A DNA stretch of 64,000 bases from Lewinella sp. 4G2. Lineage in GTDB: Bacteria > Bacteroidota > Bacteroidia > Chitinophagales > Saprospiraceae. Made by a program: the position numbers and the translations under genes. The stretch spans positions 1,674,001-1,738,000 of the forward strand of contig NZ_LVWJ02000014.1 in the NCBI RefSeq assembly GCF_001625015.1, given 5' to 3'. Position 1 is the stretch's first letter. Every line of letters begins with the position of its first letter. The notes under the pieces were generated by a model, which did no database searches, was not told the DNA's origin, and worked only from the letters and a program-made list of their open reading frames with translations. Below are positions 1 through 7,860 of this stretch, in pieces.

Positions 1-2
1 CT

Positions 3-290
3 CCCTGCCACGACATCCTAGCCCCCGTATCCAACCCCGCCGAAGAACTTCCCTTTACGGTTTATCCCAACCCAGCCACCAGCAATTTGCGGGTCACGCT
101 TCCGGAGAACAGCCTGGCTACCAATTTTCGGTTTGACATCTACTCTGCTTATGGTCGTCTCCTGCAATCGGGGCGGCTTGGGGTTGGTGGCTCCATTGAT
201 GTTGCGGACCTAGCTACCGGCACCTATTGCTTGCGCCTGGTGGATGAGGCGACGGGGGAGACGGGCGTGGTGATGTGGGTGAAGCGGTGA
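3..290 (+). CDS. T9SS partner protein copy A, 5'-truncated by window edge
   Basis: Only the last 95 codons are inside the window; the gene begins to the left. The visible part is a type IX secretion C-terminal sorting domain with the VYPNPATSN motif, an LYS/IYSAYGRLL-like strand, a LATGTYCLRLVD strand and a basic end (VKR). The DNA is almost identical to the 3' ends of the two full paralogues at 590-1609 and 4111-4398, so this is very probably a third copy of the same gene. The function of the family is unknown; the tail implies export across the outer membrane and surface attachment or release. Confidence 0.8.
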   Translation, partial: PCHDILAPVSNPAEELPFTVYPNPATSNLRVTLPENSLATNFRFDIYSAYGRLLQSGRLGVGGSIDVADLATGTYCLRLVDEATGETGVVMWVKR

Positions 291-469
291 TGGGGGGTGA
301 ATGAATTTATCAACTTTTTGAGGCAAGCTCAAAGTGAGTGAGAGGACTGCGTCAAATCACCGCCTGTCAAAATTATTCTGCGATACCGCTAATCGCTGCG
401 TATTTTACTAACGAATTATTAAGTATTCCCGAACCCTACTGCTAATGAAACCAGGATTTACTCTCATCC

Positions 470-585
470 AACTTGCTGGTAGCTACCACCATCAACTTGA
501 CTTGTCATTCCTTCCAAATGGAGCAGGTACAATTGTAGTTGTAGTTGATGGATACCCCTATTACAAACAGTTTGTAAAGCAATAG
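470..585 (+). pseudogene. 3' remnant of a second M43-like metalloprotease
   Basis: This stretch matches the last ~116 bp of the intact protease gene (3268-3383) almost base for base. It encodes the terminal sequence from LAGSYHHQLDLSF to the end QFVKQ and the same TAG stop. It is followed by the same four bases (cgag) and then the ATG of a partner gene, exactly as at 3381-3390. Nothing upstream of 470 resembles the protease, so the rest of this copy has been deleted or replaced. The remaining 291-469 contains no convincing gene. Confidence 0.85.
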
Positions 586-589
586 CGAG

Positions 590-1609
590 ATGAATAACTT
601 AAGTCTTAGGTTAATTGGTGCGCTTGTATGCTTGGCGCTAAATAGTCTGCATGCGCAGAGCAACTACGAATGGCCAGATACCCTCAATGTGCTCGTCCCT
701 TTCTACTTTGAAGACGGCATTGGTAATAAGGATACCGTATTCGTTGGGTTTAGTGACGAAGCAACAGATGCAATCAATTCACATTTGGGAGAAGTTGATA
801 TTACGGGTCAGCCATTCGATAGTATTTTTGAAGTCCGAGTTGCGGAGTTGAATCGCAGGTATAGTCCAAAATTCGGTTTGAGGTATTCTGGTAAGACGGG
901 TTATTTTAATCGAGTTTATGATTTTCGGTCTTCTACCATCCCATGTATTAATTATTCCTTCACTAGGATCATCGAATTCGTAGTAAATGTTGATCACTAT
1001 CCAATTAAAGTTTCTTGGGATTCAAGCGTGTTCAGAGAAGGTGGAGATTTGTATTGTATTGCGAATTCGTTGATTACCAATAATTACGCCGAACCAATTT
1101 TGGACCGATGGTGGGAATTTGCAGCTCCCAATGATCTGGACTTTAAATGTTTGGCGGTTCAGAACAGTACTCACAGTTTTGAACCATTCGCTTCTAGATT
1201 TGTGAATTCTCCTTTTGACCCTACGGGAGCATTTATCGTGTTACCAGAAGAAGGAAGTTCTGGGCCAGATACAATGGCCATCTTGTCACTGTCACTTTAC
1301 TACGGAAATGTTCAAAGCCCTCCCTGCCACGACATCCTAGCCCCCGTATCCAACCCCACCGAAGAACTTCCCTTTACGGTTTACCCCAACCCAGCCACCA
1401 GCAATTTACGGGTCACGCTTCCGGAGAACAGCTTGGCTACCAATTTTCGGTTTGACATCTACTCTGCTTACGGTCGTCTGCTGCAATCTGGGCAGCTTGA
1501 GGTTGGTGGCTCTATTGAAGTAGCGGACCTGGCTACCGGCACCTATTGCTTGCGTCTGGTGGATGAGGCGACGGGGGAGACGGGCGTGGTGATGTGGGTG
1601 AAGCGGTGA
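590..1609 (+). CDS. T9SS-secreted partner protein, copy B
   Basis: 339 aa with a signal peptide (MNNLSLRLIGALVCLALNS, cleavage after LHA). A ~240-residue domain beginning WPDTLNVLVPFYFEDGIGN follows, then a T9SS sorting tail (about residues 265-339, VYPNPATSNLRV). I do not recognise the N-terminal domain. It is about 60% identical by eye to copy C (3388-4398), while the tail DNA is near-identical. The N-domain DNA is visibly richer in A/T than the tail and the flanking chromosome. The gene starts 4 bp after the stop of the protease remnant, which suggests former translational coupling to a protease. Expected location: cell surface or secreted. Confidence 0.85.
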   Translation: MNNLSLRLIGALVCLALNSLHAQSNYEWPDTLNVLVPFYFEDGIGNKDTVFVGFSDEATDAINSHLGEVDITGQPFDSIFEVRVAELNRRYSPKFGLRYSGKTGYFNRVYDFRSSTIPCINYSFTRIIEFVVNVDHYPIKVSWDSSVFREGGDLYCIANSLITNNYAEPILDRWWEFAAPNDLDFKCLAVQNSTHSFEPFASRFVNSPFDPTGAFIVLPEEGSSGPDTMAILSLSLYYGNVQSPPCHDILAPVSNPTEELPFTVYPNPATSNLRVTLPENSLATNFRFDIYSAYGRLLQSGQLEVGGSIEVADLATGTYCLRLVDEATGETGVVMWVKR

Positions 1610-1760
1610 TGTAGGTCAGAGAATTTTGCGCCTTTGGAATTTTTATATTATGAAGCAGTGAGACTGATCAACTCTTCGGTGGGGCATTTACTATTTGGAA
1701 ATTCAAAATTTGTTGCGTACTTTACTTTCGCCTACTTGTCACACCACTTATCAAAATCCT

Positions 1761-3383
1761 ATGAAGCACCTGTTAACCTTACTTCTATTATTCACCACCA
1801 TAATTGTTTTCGGACAGGCTGACCCTGGGGACTACTGCGCCTCAGATTCTCTTGCTACTAGCCCCCCAGTGTCGTTAGACAAAAGCGCTCATCCTTTCTG
1901 TAACCTCGGGGTGCCGGACATAGTTAACAATTGTAAGGAAGTTTACGTGAAAGTAAACGTACATTTCTTTGTCAATGATGATGGTACTGGTTTGACGGCC
2001 GGCAATGGGGCATCCAATCAACTTGAGCAGCGAGACGTTTTTCAAAAGGCTGACGATCTCGTGTACTTTGCCAATCAATACATGGAAGACATAAGTAGTA
2101 ATAAACAGCTGAACCAAATCCCGTGGGGGGCTGATACAACTTCTGCTCAATGTGTTGGTTTGCGGTTTTTGCTTGATGAAGTCTTTATTCATCGAGACAG
2201 TAATATGGACTTAATTAATATTGGAGGCCATAATGACCAATATGTTGGAATAAATTACAGAGACGCCTATAATATTCTTGCGGTAGACATTAGGCGGGCA
2301 AGTGGGTACGCGCCTAGACAAGGTAGATATATGGTGGTGAGATCATTCGACCAGCAATTGATCGTCCATGAGTTTGGACATTCACTACTTTTGGAGCATA
2401 CGCATTTTGGTAATTCCAATGGTGATGATAATTGTTTTGATACACCATGGTATAAATGGGAATATGATCGATATGGTGACGGCAGCGTGATCGACAGTAA
2501 AAAAACCTGTTGGAATGTGTCAAATAGAGATGCATCCGGAACAGACCTTTGTACACCAAATGGCACGACGGTAATAAATCCTCACCCTTGTTGCGACAGT
2601 TCAACGGTGAATAATAACGTCATGACGTATTCGGCTGCCGCACAAAGTGGTTCGATTGCCGCTCTGACTCCTTGTCAAGTCGACATTGCAATGACGGAGT
2701 TATTGAAGGAAAAGTGTGACTTAATTGCAGCGATCGAACCAATCTGTAAGCCAGTGTCAGCGCACATTGGTTATAAGCCAAATACTGATTTTAGTCAGGA
2801 TTGTAGTTGGACATTTTACTTGCGAGGAAGTACCAACGAGACTGAACACAGGATTTCGTACCAAAAGTTACAGCCTGACGGTACGTATAGTCCATTTTTA
2901 GACTCCGATTGGCTACCGGGTAGAGCACGGGAAGAAAGGGTAGTAGTTGGCGATGATCCTTACATCAAGCACGGTACGGTTAGACTCCCATCTAATTCGA
3001 CCTACATCATGACGCTCACTACCAGAAATAATTGTGATACGGATCATTATCGGGTAGAATTTACAACAGGAGCCTGCGACGTAGGAGACCAAGACGATTC
3101 ACCTAATCCAGGGCCGTTTCATACGGAAGAATTTCAGGCCTACCCCAACCCGAGTAATGGACCAATCACGCTTGAATATGGAATCGCTTCTTCCGCTGAA
3201 ATAGAAATTTACGTAGGTTCTAATGCGACAAATTCATTTGAACTCATTGCAGATATTTCGGGCTACAAACTTGCTGGTAGCTACCACCATCAACTTGACT
3301 TGTCATTCCTTCCAAATGGAGCAGGTACAATAGTAGTTGTAGTTGATGGATACCCCTTTTACAAGCAGTTTGTAAAGCAATAG
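1761..3383 (+). CDS. Secreted M43-like metalloprotease with T9SS tail
   Basis: 540 aa from the ATG at 1761, chosen because it opens a clean signal peptide (MKHLLTLLLLFTTIIVFG, cleavage before QADPG); an in-frame start 22 codons upstream adds only non-signal residues. The catalytic core has HEFGH at 203-207 with a third zinc ligand His213, the downstream CFDTP element typical of M43 (pappalysin/cytophagalysin), and a Met-turn NNVMTYS around Met288. The usual HExxHxxGxxH glycine is replaced by Leu. A ~110-residue beta domain and a T9SS tail (QAYPNPSNGP) close the protein. The stop is 4 bp before the ATG of partner copy C, so the two are probably co-translated. Substrate unknown. Confidence 0.85.
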   Translation: MKHLLTLLLLFTTIIVFGQADPGDYCASDSLATSPPVSLDKSAHPFCNLGVPDIVNNCKEVYVKVNVHFFVNDDGTGLTAGNGASNQLEQRDVFQKADDLVYFANQYMEDISSNKQLNQIPWGADTTSAQCVGLRFLLDEVFIHRDSNMDLINIGGHNDQYVGINYRDAYNILAVDIRRASGYAPRQGRYMVVRSFDQQLIVHEFGHSLLLEHTHFGNSNGDDNCFDTPWYKWEYDRYGDGSVIDSKKTCWNVSNRDASGTDLCTPNGTTVINPHPCCDSSTVNNNVMTYSAAAQSGSIAALTPCQVDIAMTELLKEKCDLIAAIEPICKPVSAHIGYKPNTDFSQDCSWTFYLRGSTNETEHRISYQKLQPDGTYSPFLDSDWLPGRAREERVVVGDDPYIKHGTVRLPSNSTYIMTLTTRNNCDTDHYRVEFTTGACDVGDQDDSPNPGPFHTEEFQAYPNPSNGPITLEYGIASSAEIEIYVGSNATNSFELIADISGYKLAGSYHHQLDLSFLPNGAGTIVVVVDGYPFYKQFVKQ

Positions 3384-3387
3384 CGAG

Positions 3388-4398
3388 ATGAATGCTAAAT
3401 TTGTAATTTCTATTTTTGGAATAATTGTTTCTTGCAGTTGTCTCACCGCACAAAACACCCCCTCCTGGCCGGACACCCTAAATGTACTCGTTCCCTTTTA
3501 TCTTGAGGATGGTATAGGGAACAAAGACACTGTTTATTTAGGTTTTAGCGATAACGTGCAGGACACGATAAACCCAAATTTGGGGGAGGTTGACTTGACC
3601 GATCAGCCTTTTGATAGCGTATTTGAAGTAAGATTAGTTAATTTTAATAGAAGAAGTAATGTTAATTCAGGAATTAACTATTCAGGTAAGGTTGGATATG
3701 CAAGAAGATCTTACAGATTTAGGTCCAACACTACACCTTGTATAAATTATGTGGTAACTAGAGGTTTTGAATTCTTAGTGAGAGTAAAGCATTATCCAGT
3801 CACCATTACTTGGGATCCTAGCGAGTTCAGGAGTGGCGGGGACTTGGAATGCATTTCTAAATCATTTATAACCAATTCATACGTGGAGCTGGTTCAGGAT
3901 GAATGGTGGAATTTAACTATGCCAAATGGTTTTGATTTCAGCTGCTTAGGAACAGCAGATGGGGAGCATCAATTTTATCCGATCGACTTGGCTGAAGCCC
4001 CTTTTGATCCATTCGGTGCATTCGCAATATTGCCCGTAGCAGGAGAGCCGCAACCAGATACTTTAGCAATTTATCCCATATCACTTTATTACGGGAGCAT
4101 AGACAGCCAGCCCTGCCACGACATCCTAGCCCCCGTATCCAACCCCACCGAAGAACTTCCCTTTACGGTTTACCCCAACCCAGCCACCAGCAATTTGGGG
4201 GTCACGCTTCCGGAGAACAGCCTGGCTACCAATTTTCGGTATGACATGTACTCTGCTTACGGTCGCCTGCTGCAATCGGGAAGACTGGGGGTTGGTGGCT
4301 CCATTGAAGTAGCGGACTTGACTACCGGCACCTACTGCCTGCGCCTGGTGGATGAGGCGACGGGGGAGACGGGCGTGGTGATGTGGGTGAAGCGGTGA
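3388..4398 (+). CDS. T9SS-secreted partner protein, copy C
   Basis: 336 aa, paralogue of copy B: signal peptide MNAKFVISIFGIIVSCSCLTA, the same unknown domain (WPDTLNVLVPFYLEDGIGN), and a T9SS tail starting near VYPNPATSNLGV. It lies 4 bp downstream of the intact protease, in the arrangement duplicated at 470-590. Similarity to copy B is moderate up to about 4110 and then jumps to near-identity through the sorting tail, which implies gene conversion of the 3' module. The consistent pairing suggests a protease accessory, inhibitor or shared surface function, but nothing in the sequence proves it. Confidence 0.85.
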   Translation: MNAKFVISIFGIIVSCSCLTAQNTPSWPDTLNVLVPFYLEDGIGNKDTVYLGFSDNVQDTINPNLGEVDLTDQPFDSVFEVRLVNFNRRSNVNSGINYSGKVGYARRSYRFRSNTTPCINYVVTRGFEFLVRVKHYPVTITWDPSEFRSGGDLECISKSFITNSYVELVQDEWWNLTMPNGFDFSCLGTADGEHQFYPIDLAEAPFDPFGAFAILPVAGEPQPDTLAIYPISLYYGSIDSQPCHDILAPVSNPTEELPFTVYPNPATSNLGVTLPENSLATNFRYDMYSAYGRLLQSGRLGVGGSIEVADLTTGTYCLRLVDEATGETGVVMWVKR

Positions 4399-4420
4399 TG
4401 GGGATATTGACCACAATAGA

Positions 4421-4478
4421 GGCTAACATGTTAGCTATTCTGGCCTATAATCCGTATTTTGGCTAAAATATTAGCTAT
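4421..4478 (+). promoter_or_regulatory. Twin palindromic operators upstream of hipB-like gene
   Basis: Two 18-bp near-copies, GGCTAACATGTTAGCTAT (4421-4438) and GGCTAAAATATTAGCTAT (4461-4478), differ at two positions. Each carries the dyad GCTAA-N4-TTAGC. Their centres are 40 bp apart, about four helical turns, so two dimers could bind the same face. The second copy overlaps the ATG of the antitoxin gene at 4477. The layout fits antitoxin autoregulation. Confidence 0.65.
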
Positions 4479-4773
4479 GGATGGTAAGTATGGTTTAGGG
4501 CCCACCCCCGGTTCGGTGATGCGGGCGTTGGCAGACCGGCATAAGCAGTTACGTAAGGATAAAGGATACAGCCAGGCGGAGATGGCGAAGCGGTCCGGGG
4601 TATCCCTGGGGAGTTTGAAGCGCTTCGAGCAAAGCGGGCAAATCTCATTGATCAACCTTATCCGGCTCATGAATCTGCTAGGTCGGTTGGATGATTTCCG
4701 GACGGTGATGGAACGCAAGTTTGACCCGAAGGAAGCGGCTAAGCTGTTTACTTCCTCAACCGGGGAGGGATGA
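4477..4773 (+). CDS. hipB: HipB-like XRE-family antitoxin/repressor
   Basis: 98 aa from ATG 4477; a TTG six codons upstream is possible but would sit inside the operator-like repeat. A Cro/C1-type helix-turn-helix spans roughly residues 25-65 (QLRKDKGYSQAEMAKRSGVS, then LGSLKRFEQSG). HipB proteins dimerise, bind operator dyads and neutralise the HipA kinase. The stop overlaps the next ATG by 4 bp (ATGA), the usual translational coupling of a toxin-antitoxin pair. Twin dyads directly upstream are its probable binding sites. Confidence 0.8.
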   Translation: MDGKYGLGPTPGSVMRALADRHKQLRKDKGYSQAEMAKRSGVSLGSLKRFEQSGQISLINLIRLMNLLGRLDDFRTVMERKFDPKEAAKLFTSSTGEG

Positions 4774-5996
4774 AACGGCTGAACGTAAATTTGGATTTCG
4801 GGGTGGAAACCTATTCTGTGGGCCAGCTCGTAAACGATGCGGGGGAGATTCTTTTTCGTTACAATGCCCAATTTTTGGAGCGGGGCTATAATCTCTCACC
4901 GTTCCGCTTAAAAATGAACGCGGAGCCACAGACGGCGAGTGTCGACTTTTTTGAAGGGTTATTCGGCGTTTTTAGTGATAGCCTACCCGACGGTTGGGGG
5001 CGGCTGCTCATGGACCGCTATTTACGTGAGCGCAACCTGTTGGCAGACGGATTTAACGTGCTCGATCGCCTGGCATACGTCGGAACTAATGGTATGGGGG
5101 CGCTTACCTACCAACCCGCTAAAGAGGCCAGCGGCCACTTCAAAGGCTTAGACCTGGATAAAATCGCCACTGCCTCCGCTGAGGTATTGCGCGGCGAAGA
5201 TGTGGACGTGGTGGAACAACTCGTACAACTAACGGGCTCATCCGGTGGGGCACGGCCTAAGATTACGGCACTCTACAATGCTACCGCAGACGAATTAATG
5301 TCGTGGCCGCCCAGAGAAGCACCGCCTCCAGGTTTTGCGGAGTGGCTCATCAAATTTCCGGCAACCATTGATCCACCAGATATCGCAAGGATTGAACTAT
5401 TCTATGCAGATCTGGCTCGCAAAGCTGGGCTCGAAGTTGCCCCGACGCGGCTCTTTACCGGAGCATCCGGTGCAACGTATTTCGGAACCCAACGCTTTGA
5501 TCGTAGAGGAAACGAAAGATTGCACCTACACACCGTAGCCGGTATCCTGCACGATAATTTTCGTTATCCCAATCTCGACTATGGCCACGTAATGCACGCC
5601 GCTTACGAACTGGAACAGGATTCCTCCGTATACGAGCGCGTACTTCGACTTGCCGCCTTCAACGTGTACGCGCACAATTTGGATGACCACTCCAAGAATA
5701 TCTCTTTTTTGATGGACCGGTACGGCAAATGGACACTTGCGCCAGCCTACGATCTCACCTTCTCCCATTCTCCACACGGCTACCATAGTATGTCCGTGGC
5801 GGGAGTTGCGAAAGCGCCGGGCTTCGCAGACCTCAAGCGCCTGGCAGAAGAATTTGGCGTTGTCGATGCCGGTGACATCATTGCTGAGGTGCGCCAAACG
5901 GTCCTCGCGAGCCTCACTGATCTGGATCAATACCAATTATCAACAAGCTCCGCAAAGGAAATCAGGCAAACTCTGCGAGCCGTGAGTAAAAGTTGA
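4770..5996 (+). CDS. hipA: HipA-family serine/threonine kinase toxin
   Basis: 408 aa, full length for HipA. The N-terminal couple_hipA subdomain covers about residues 1-105. The glycine-rich ATP/autophosphorylation loop (GSSGGARPK) is at 156-164, and WLIKFP at 192-197. The catalytic DDHSKN has Asp305, Lys309 and Asn310, and the metal-binding APAYD has Asp328. All key kinase residues are present, so the protein looks active. E. coli HipA phosphorylates glutamyl-tRNA synthetase and induces persistence; the target here cannot be read from sequence. It overlaps hipB by 4 bp. Unlike split HipT systems, the N-domain is fused. Confidence 0.88.
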   Translation: MKRLNVNLDFGVETYSVGQLVNDAGEILFRYNAQFLERGYNLSPFRLKMNAEPQTASVDFFEGLFGVFSDSLPDGWGRLLMDRYLRERNLLADGFNVLDRLAYVGTNGMGALTYQPAKEASGHFKGLDLDKIATASAEVLRGEDVDVVEQLVQLTGSSGGARPKITALYNATADELMSWPPREAPPPGFAEWLIKFPATIDPPDIARIELFYADLARKAGLEVAPTRLFTGASGATYFGTQRFDRRGNERLHLHTVAGILHDNFRYPNLDYGHVMHAAYELEQDSSVYERVLRLAAFNVYAHNLDDHSKNISFLMDRYGKWTLAPAYDLTFSHSPHGYHSMSVAGVAKAPGFADLKRLAEEFGVVDAGDIIAEVRQTVLASLTDLDQYQLSTSSAKEIRQTLRAVSKS

Positions 5997-6085
5997 GGCT
6001 TAGCGTTAAAAAGGTCTCACTTGCCCGGTTGAATTTTTGGTAGATCAATTCCCCATTATCTTACCCCACCGCTCACCCCAACACC

Positions 6086-7741
6086 ATGCTGAAACGCACC
6101 CTCCCCCTGCTTGCCATCGCCCTGATTTGTTTCGCCACCGGCATGGCCGTCAACGACGAACTGACGAAGGCTGATCTGTTCGCCGCCGCCAGGGTCCTGG
6201 GTTTGGACTTCCTCGATGACGATGAGGTTGAGCTGATGTTGGAGGACGTCCAGGAGCAGACGGCTACCCTGGAGAAGTTGGGGGAGATCTCCATCGATAA
6301 CGGCGTATCCCCCGCACTGGCGTTCAATCCCGTACTTCGTCCGGACCAACTTCCTGCGTCCAATACCGTCTCTGCACCCGCGGCAGCGCCCGATGTACTG
6401 ACCGTGAACGCGACGACTACGCCCCTGCAGTGGATGACCGTGAAGCAACTCGGGACCCTCATCAAGGGGGGCGACATTACGAGCCGGCAACTGACGGAAT
6501 TCTTCCTGAAACGACTGAAAGAACACGACCCGACGCTGCACTGCGTGATCACCCTGACCGAGGAACGCGCCCTGGCCCAGGCCGATAAAATGGACGCCGA
6601 ACTCGCCGCCGGAAAGTACCGCGGCCCGCTGCACGGTATCCCCTACGGCGCCAAGGACCTGCTCGCCGCGAAGGGCTACAAAACGACCTGGGGCGCCAAA
6701 CCGTACCGGGACCAGACCATCGACGTGGACGCCGCCGTGATCGAACAACTCGACGAAGCCGGGGCCGTGCTCGTGGCCAAACTGACCCTCGGTGCCCTCG
6801 CCTGGGGCGACGTTTGGTACGGCGAAATGACCCGCAACCCCTGGGACCCGACCAAGGGCAGCAGTGGTTCCTCCGCTGGATCAGCCAGCGCGGTTGCCGC
6901 CGGATTGGTGCCCTTTGCCATCGGGACGGAGACGCTCGGGAGCATCGTCAGCCCCAGCACGGTTTGCGGAACGACGGGGCTGCGGCCCACCTTCGGCCGG
7001 GTAAGCCGCTACGGTGCCATGGCCCTGAGTTGGAGTATGGACAAGGTCGGGCCGATCACCCGGACGGCCGAAGACGCCGGCCTCGTGCTCGCCCACATGG
7101 CCCACTACGACCCGCGGGACGCCCACGCCATCGAGGCCGGGTTCCAGTACCGCTGGCCCACCGAAGCGGCGCGGGGTAAGCGGATTGGGTACCTCAAATC
7201 CGTGATGGACGGCGATTATCCTTTCCACGAGCAGGATTCTACGGTGCTCGCCGCGTTGAGGGGTAGAGGTTACGAACTCGTACCCATCGAGCTGCCCGAA
7301 GCGCCGGATATCAGCTTCATTCTCAGCGTGGAGGCCGCCGCCGCCTTCGACGCCCTGACGCGCAGCAACCAGGACGATGAATTGACGCGGCAAGTCCGCC
7401 GGGCCTGGCCGAATACTTTCCGGACAGCGCACTTCGTCCCGGCCGTCGCGTACGTGCAGGCCAACCGCCTCCGCCGCCAGTTGATGGAGGATATGGATAA
7501 GGTGCTAACCGAAGCGGACGTAGACGTATACGTCAACCCCAGCTGGCATTCGAGCAGTCTATTTATTACGAATATGACGGGCCACCCCTGTATTTCCGTC
7601 CCGAACGGAATGAACGCGGAGGGTACGCCGACGAGCGTTACGTTTACGGGCAAGCTATTTCACGAGCAAGCGATTGTGGACGTGGCGCACGCGTACCAGA
7701 TGGCTAGTGAGTGGGAGGAGGTGCATCCGGAGGGATTTTGA
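6086..7741 (+). CDS. Exported amidase-signature hydrolase
   Basis: 551 aa. Signal peptide MLKRTLPLLAIALICFATGM, a ~95-residue acidic/linker region, then an amidase-signature domain (about 115-545). The Ser-cisSer-Lys triad is visible: Lys190 in GIPYGAKDL, the GSSGSSAGS loop at 258-266, and probable nucleophile Ser286 in TETLGSIVSP. The family hydrolyses amide bonds. The signal peptide and the absence of gatB/gatC nearby argue against the tRNA amidotransferase subunit GatA; a periplasmic amidase is more likely. The nucleophile loop departs from the usual TDTGGSIR. A copy of the dispersed 17-bp repeat lies in the linker (6374-6390), encoding Ala/Pro-rich residues. Confidence 0.85.
   Translation: MLKRTLPLLAIALICFATGMAVNDELTKADLFAAARVLGLDFLDDDEVELMLEDVQEQTATLEKLGEISIDNGVSPALAFNPVLRPDQLPASNTVSAPAAAPDVLTVNATTTPLQWMTVKQLGTLIKGGDITSRQLTEFFLKRLKEHDPTLHCVITLTEERALAQADKMDAELAAGKYRGPLHGIPYGAKDLLAAKGYKTTWGAKPYRDQTIDVDAAVIEQLDEAGAVLVAKLTLGALAWGDVWYGEMTRNPWDPTKGSSGSSAGSASAVAAGLVPFAIGTETLGSIVSPSTVCGTTGLRPTFGRVSRYGAMALSWSMDKVGPITRTAEDAGLVLAHMAHYDPRDAHAIEAGFQYRWPTEAARGKRIGYLKSVMDGDYPFHEQDSTVLAALRGRGYELVPIELPEAPDISFILSVEAAAAFDALTRSNQDDELTRQVRRAWPNTFRTAHFVPAVAYVQANRLRRQLMEDMDKVLTEADVDVYVNPSWHSSSLFITNMTGHPCISVPNGMNAEGTPTSVTFTGKLFHEQAIVDVAHAYQMASEWEEVHPEGF
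6374..6390 (-). repeat. Dispersed 17-bp repeat, in amidase linker
   Basis: GCACCCGCGGCAGCGCC, exact to the consensus (GGCGCTGMCGCRGGTGC on the minus strand); read in frame as Ala/Pro-rich linker. Confidence 0.8.
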
Positions 7742-7765
7742 GTGGGGCGTGTTAGTGCTTTGGTA

Positions 7766-7796
7766 TTTTGGTGCTTCGGTTATAGAAGCACCAAAA
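7766..7796 (+). terminator. Hairpin after amidase gene
   Basis: Perfect 12-bp stem, TTTTGGTGCTTC (7766-7777) paired with GAAGCACCAAAA (7785-7796), 7-nt loop, 25 bp after the amidase stop. The stem ends are A/T only and there is no long U-run, so termination efficiency is uncertain. Confidence 0.6.
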
Positions 7797-7813
7797 CACC
7801 ACACCATCGGCAA

Positions 7814-7856
7814 CATCTTATGCTCAAGAAACATTATGTTTGTGAAACATAAGATG
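7814..7856 (+). promoter_or_regulatory. Inverted repeat over a -7-like element before AAA ATPase gene
   Basis: CATCTTATG (7814-7822) is repeated inverted as CATAAGATG (7848-7856). Nested inside is TTATGTTT-gtg-AAACATAA (7834-7852), which contains TATGTTTG, a match to the Bacteroidota -7 element TAnnTTTG at 7835-7842. The GTG start follows at 7861. This looks like a promoter with an overlapping operator; no convincing -33 element was seen. Confidence 0.45.
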
Positions 7857-7860
7857 ACTA

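Noticed and set aside
6086..7741. GatA subunit of Glu-tRNA(Gln) amidotransferase
   Set aside because: The protein has a signal peptide and a long N-terminal extension, an altered nucleophile loop, and no gatB/gatC neighbour.
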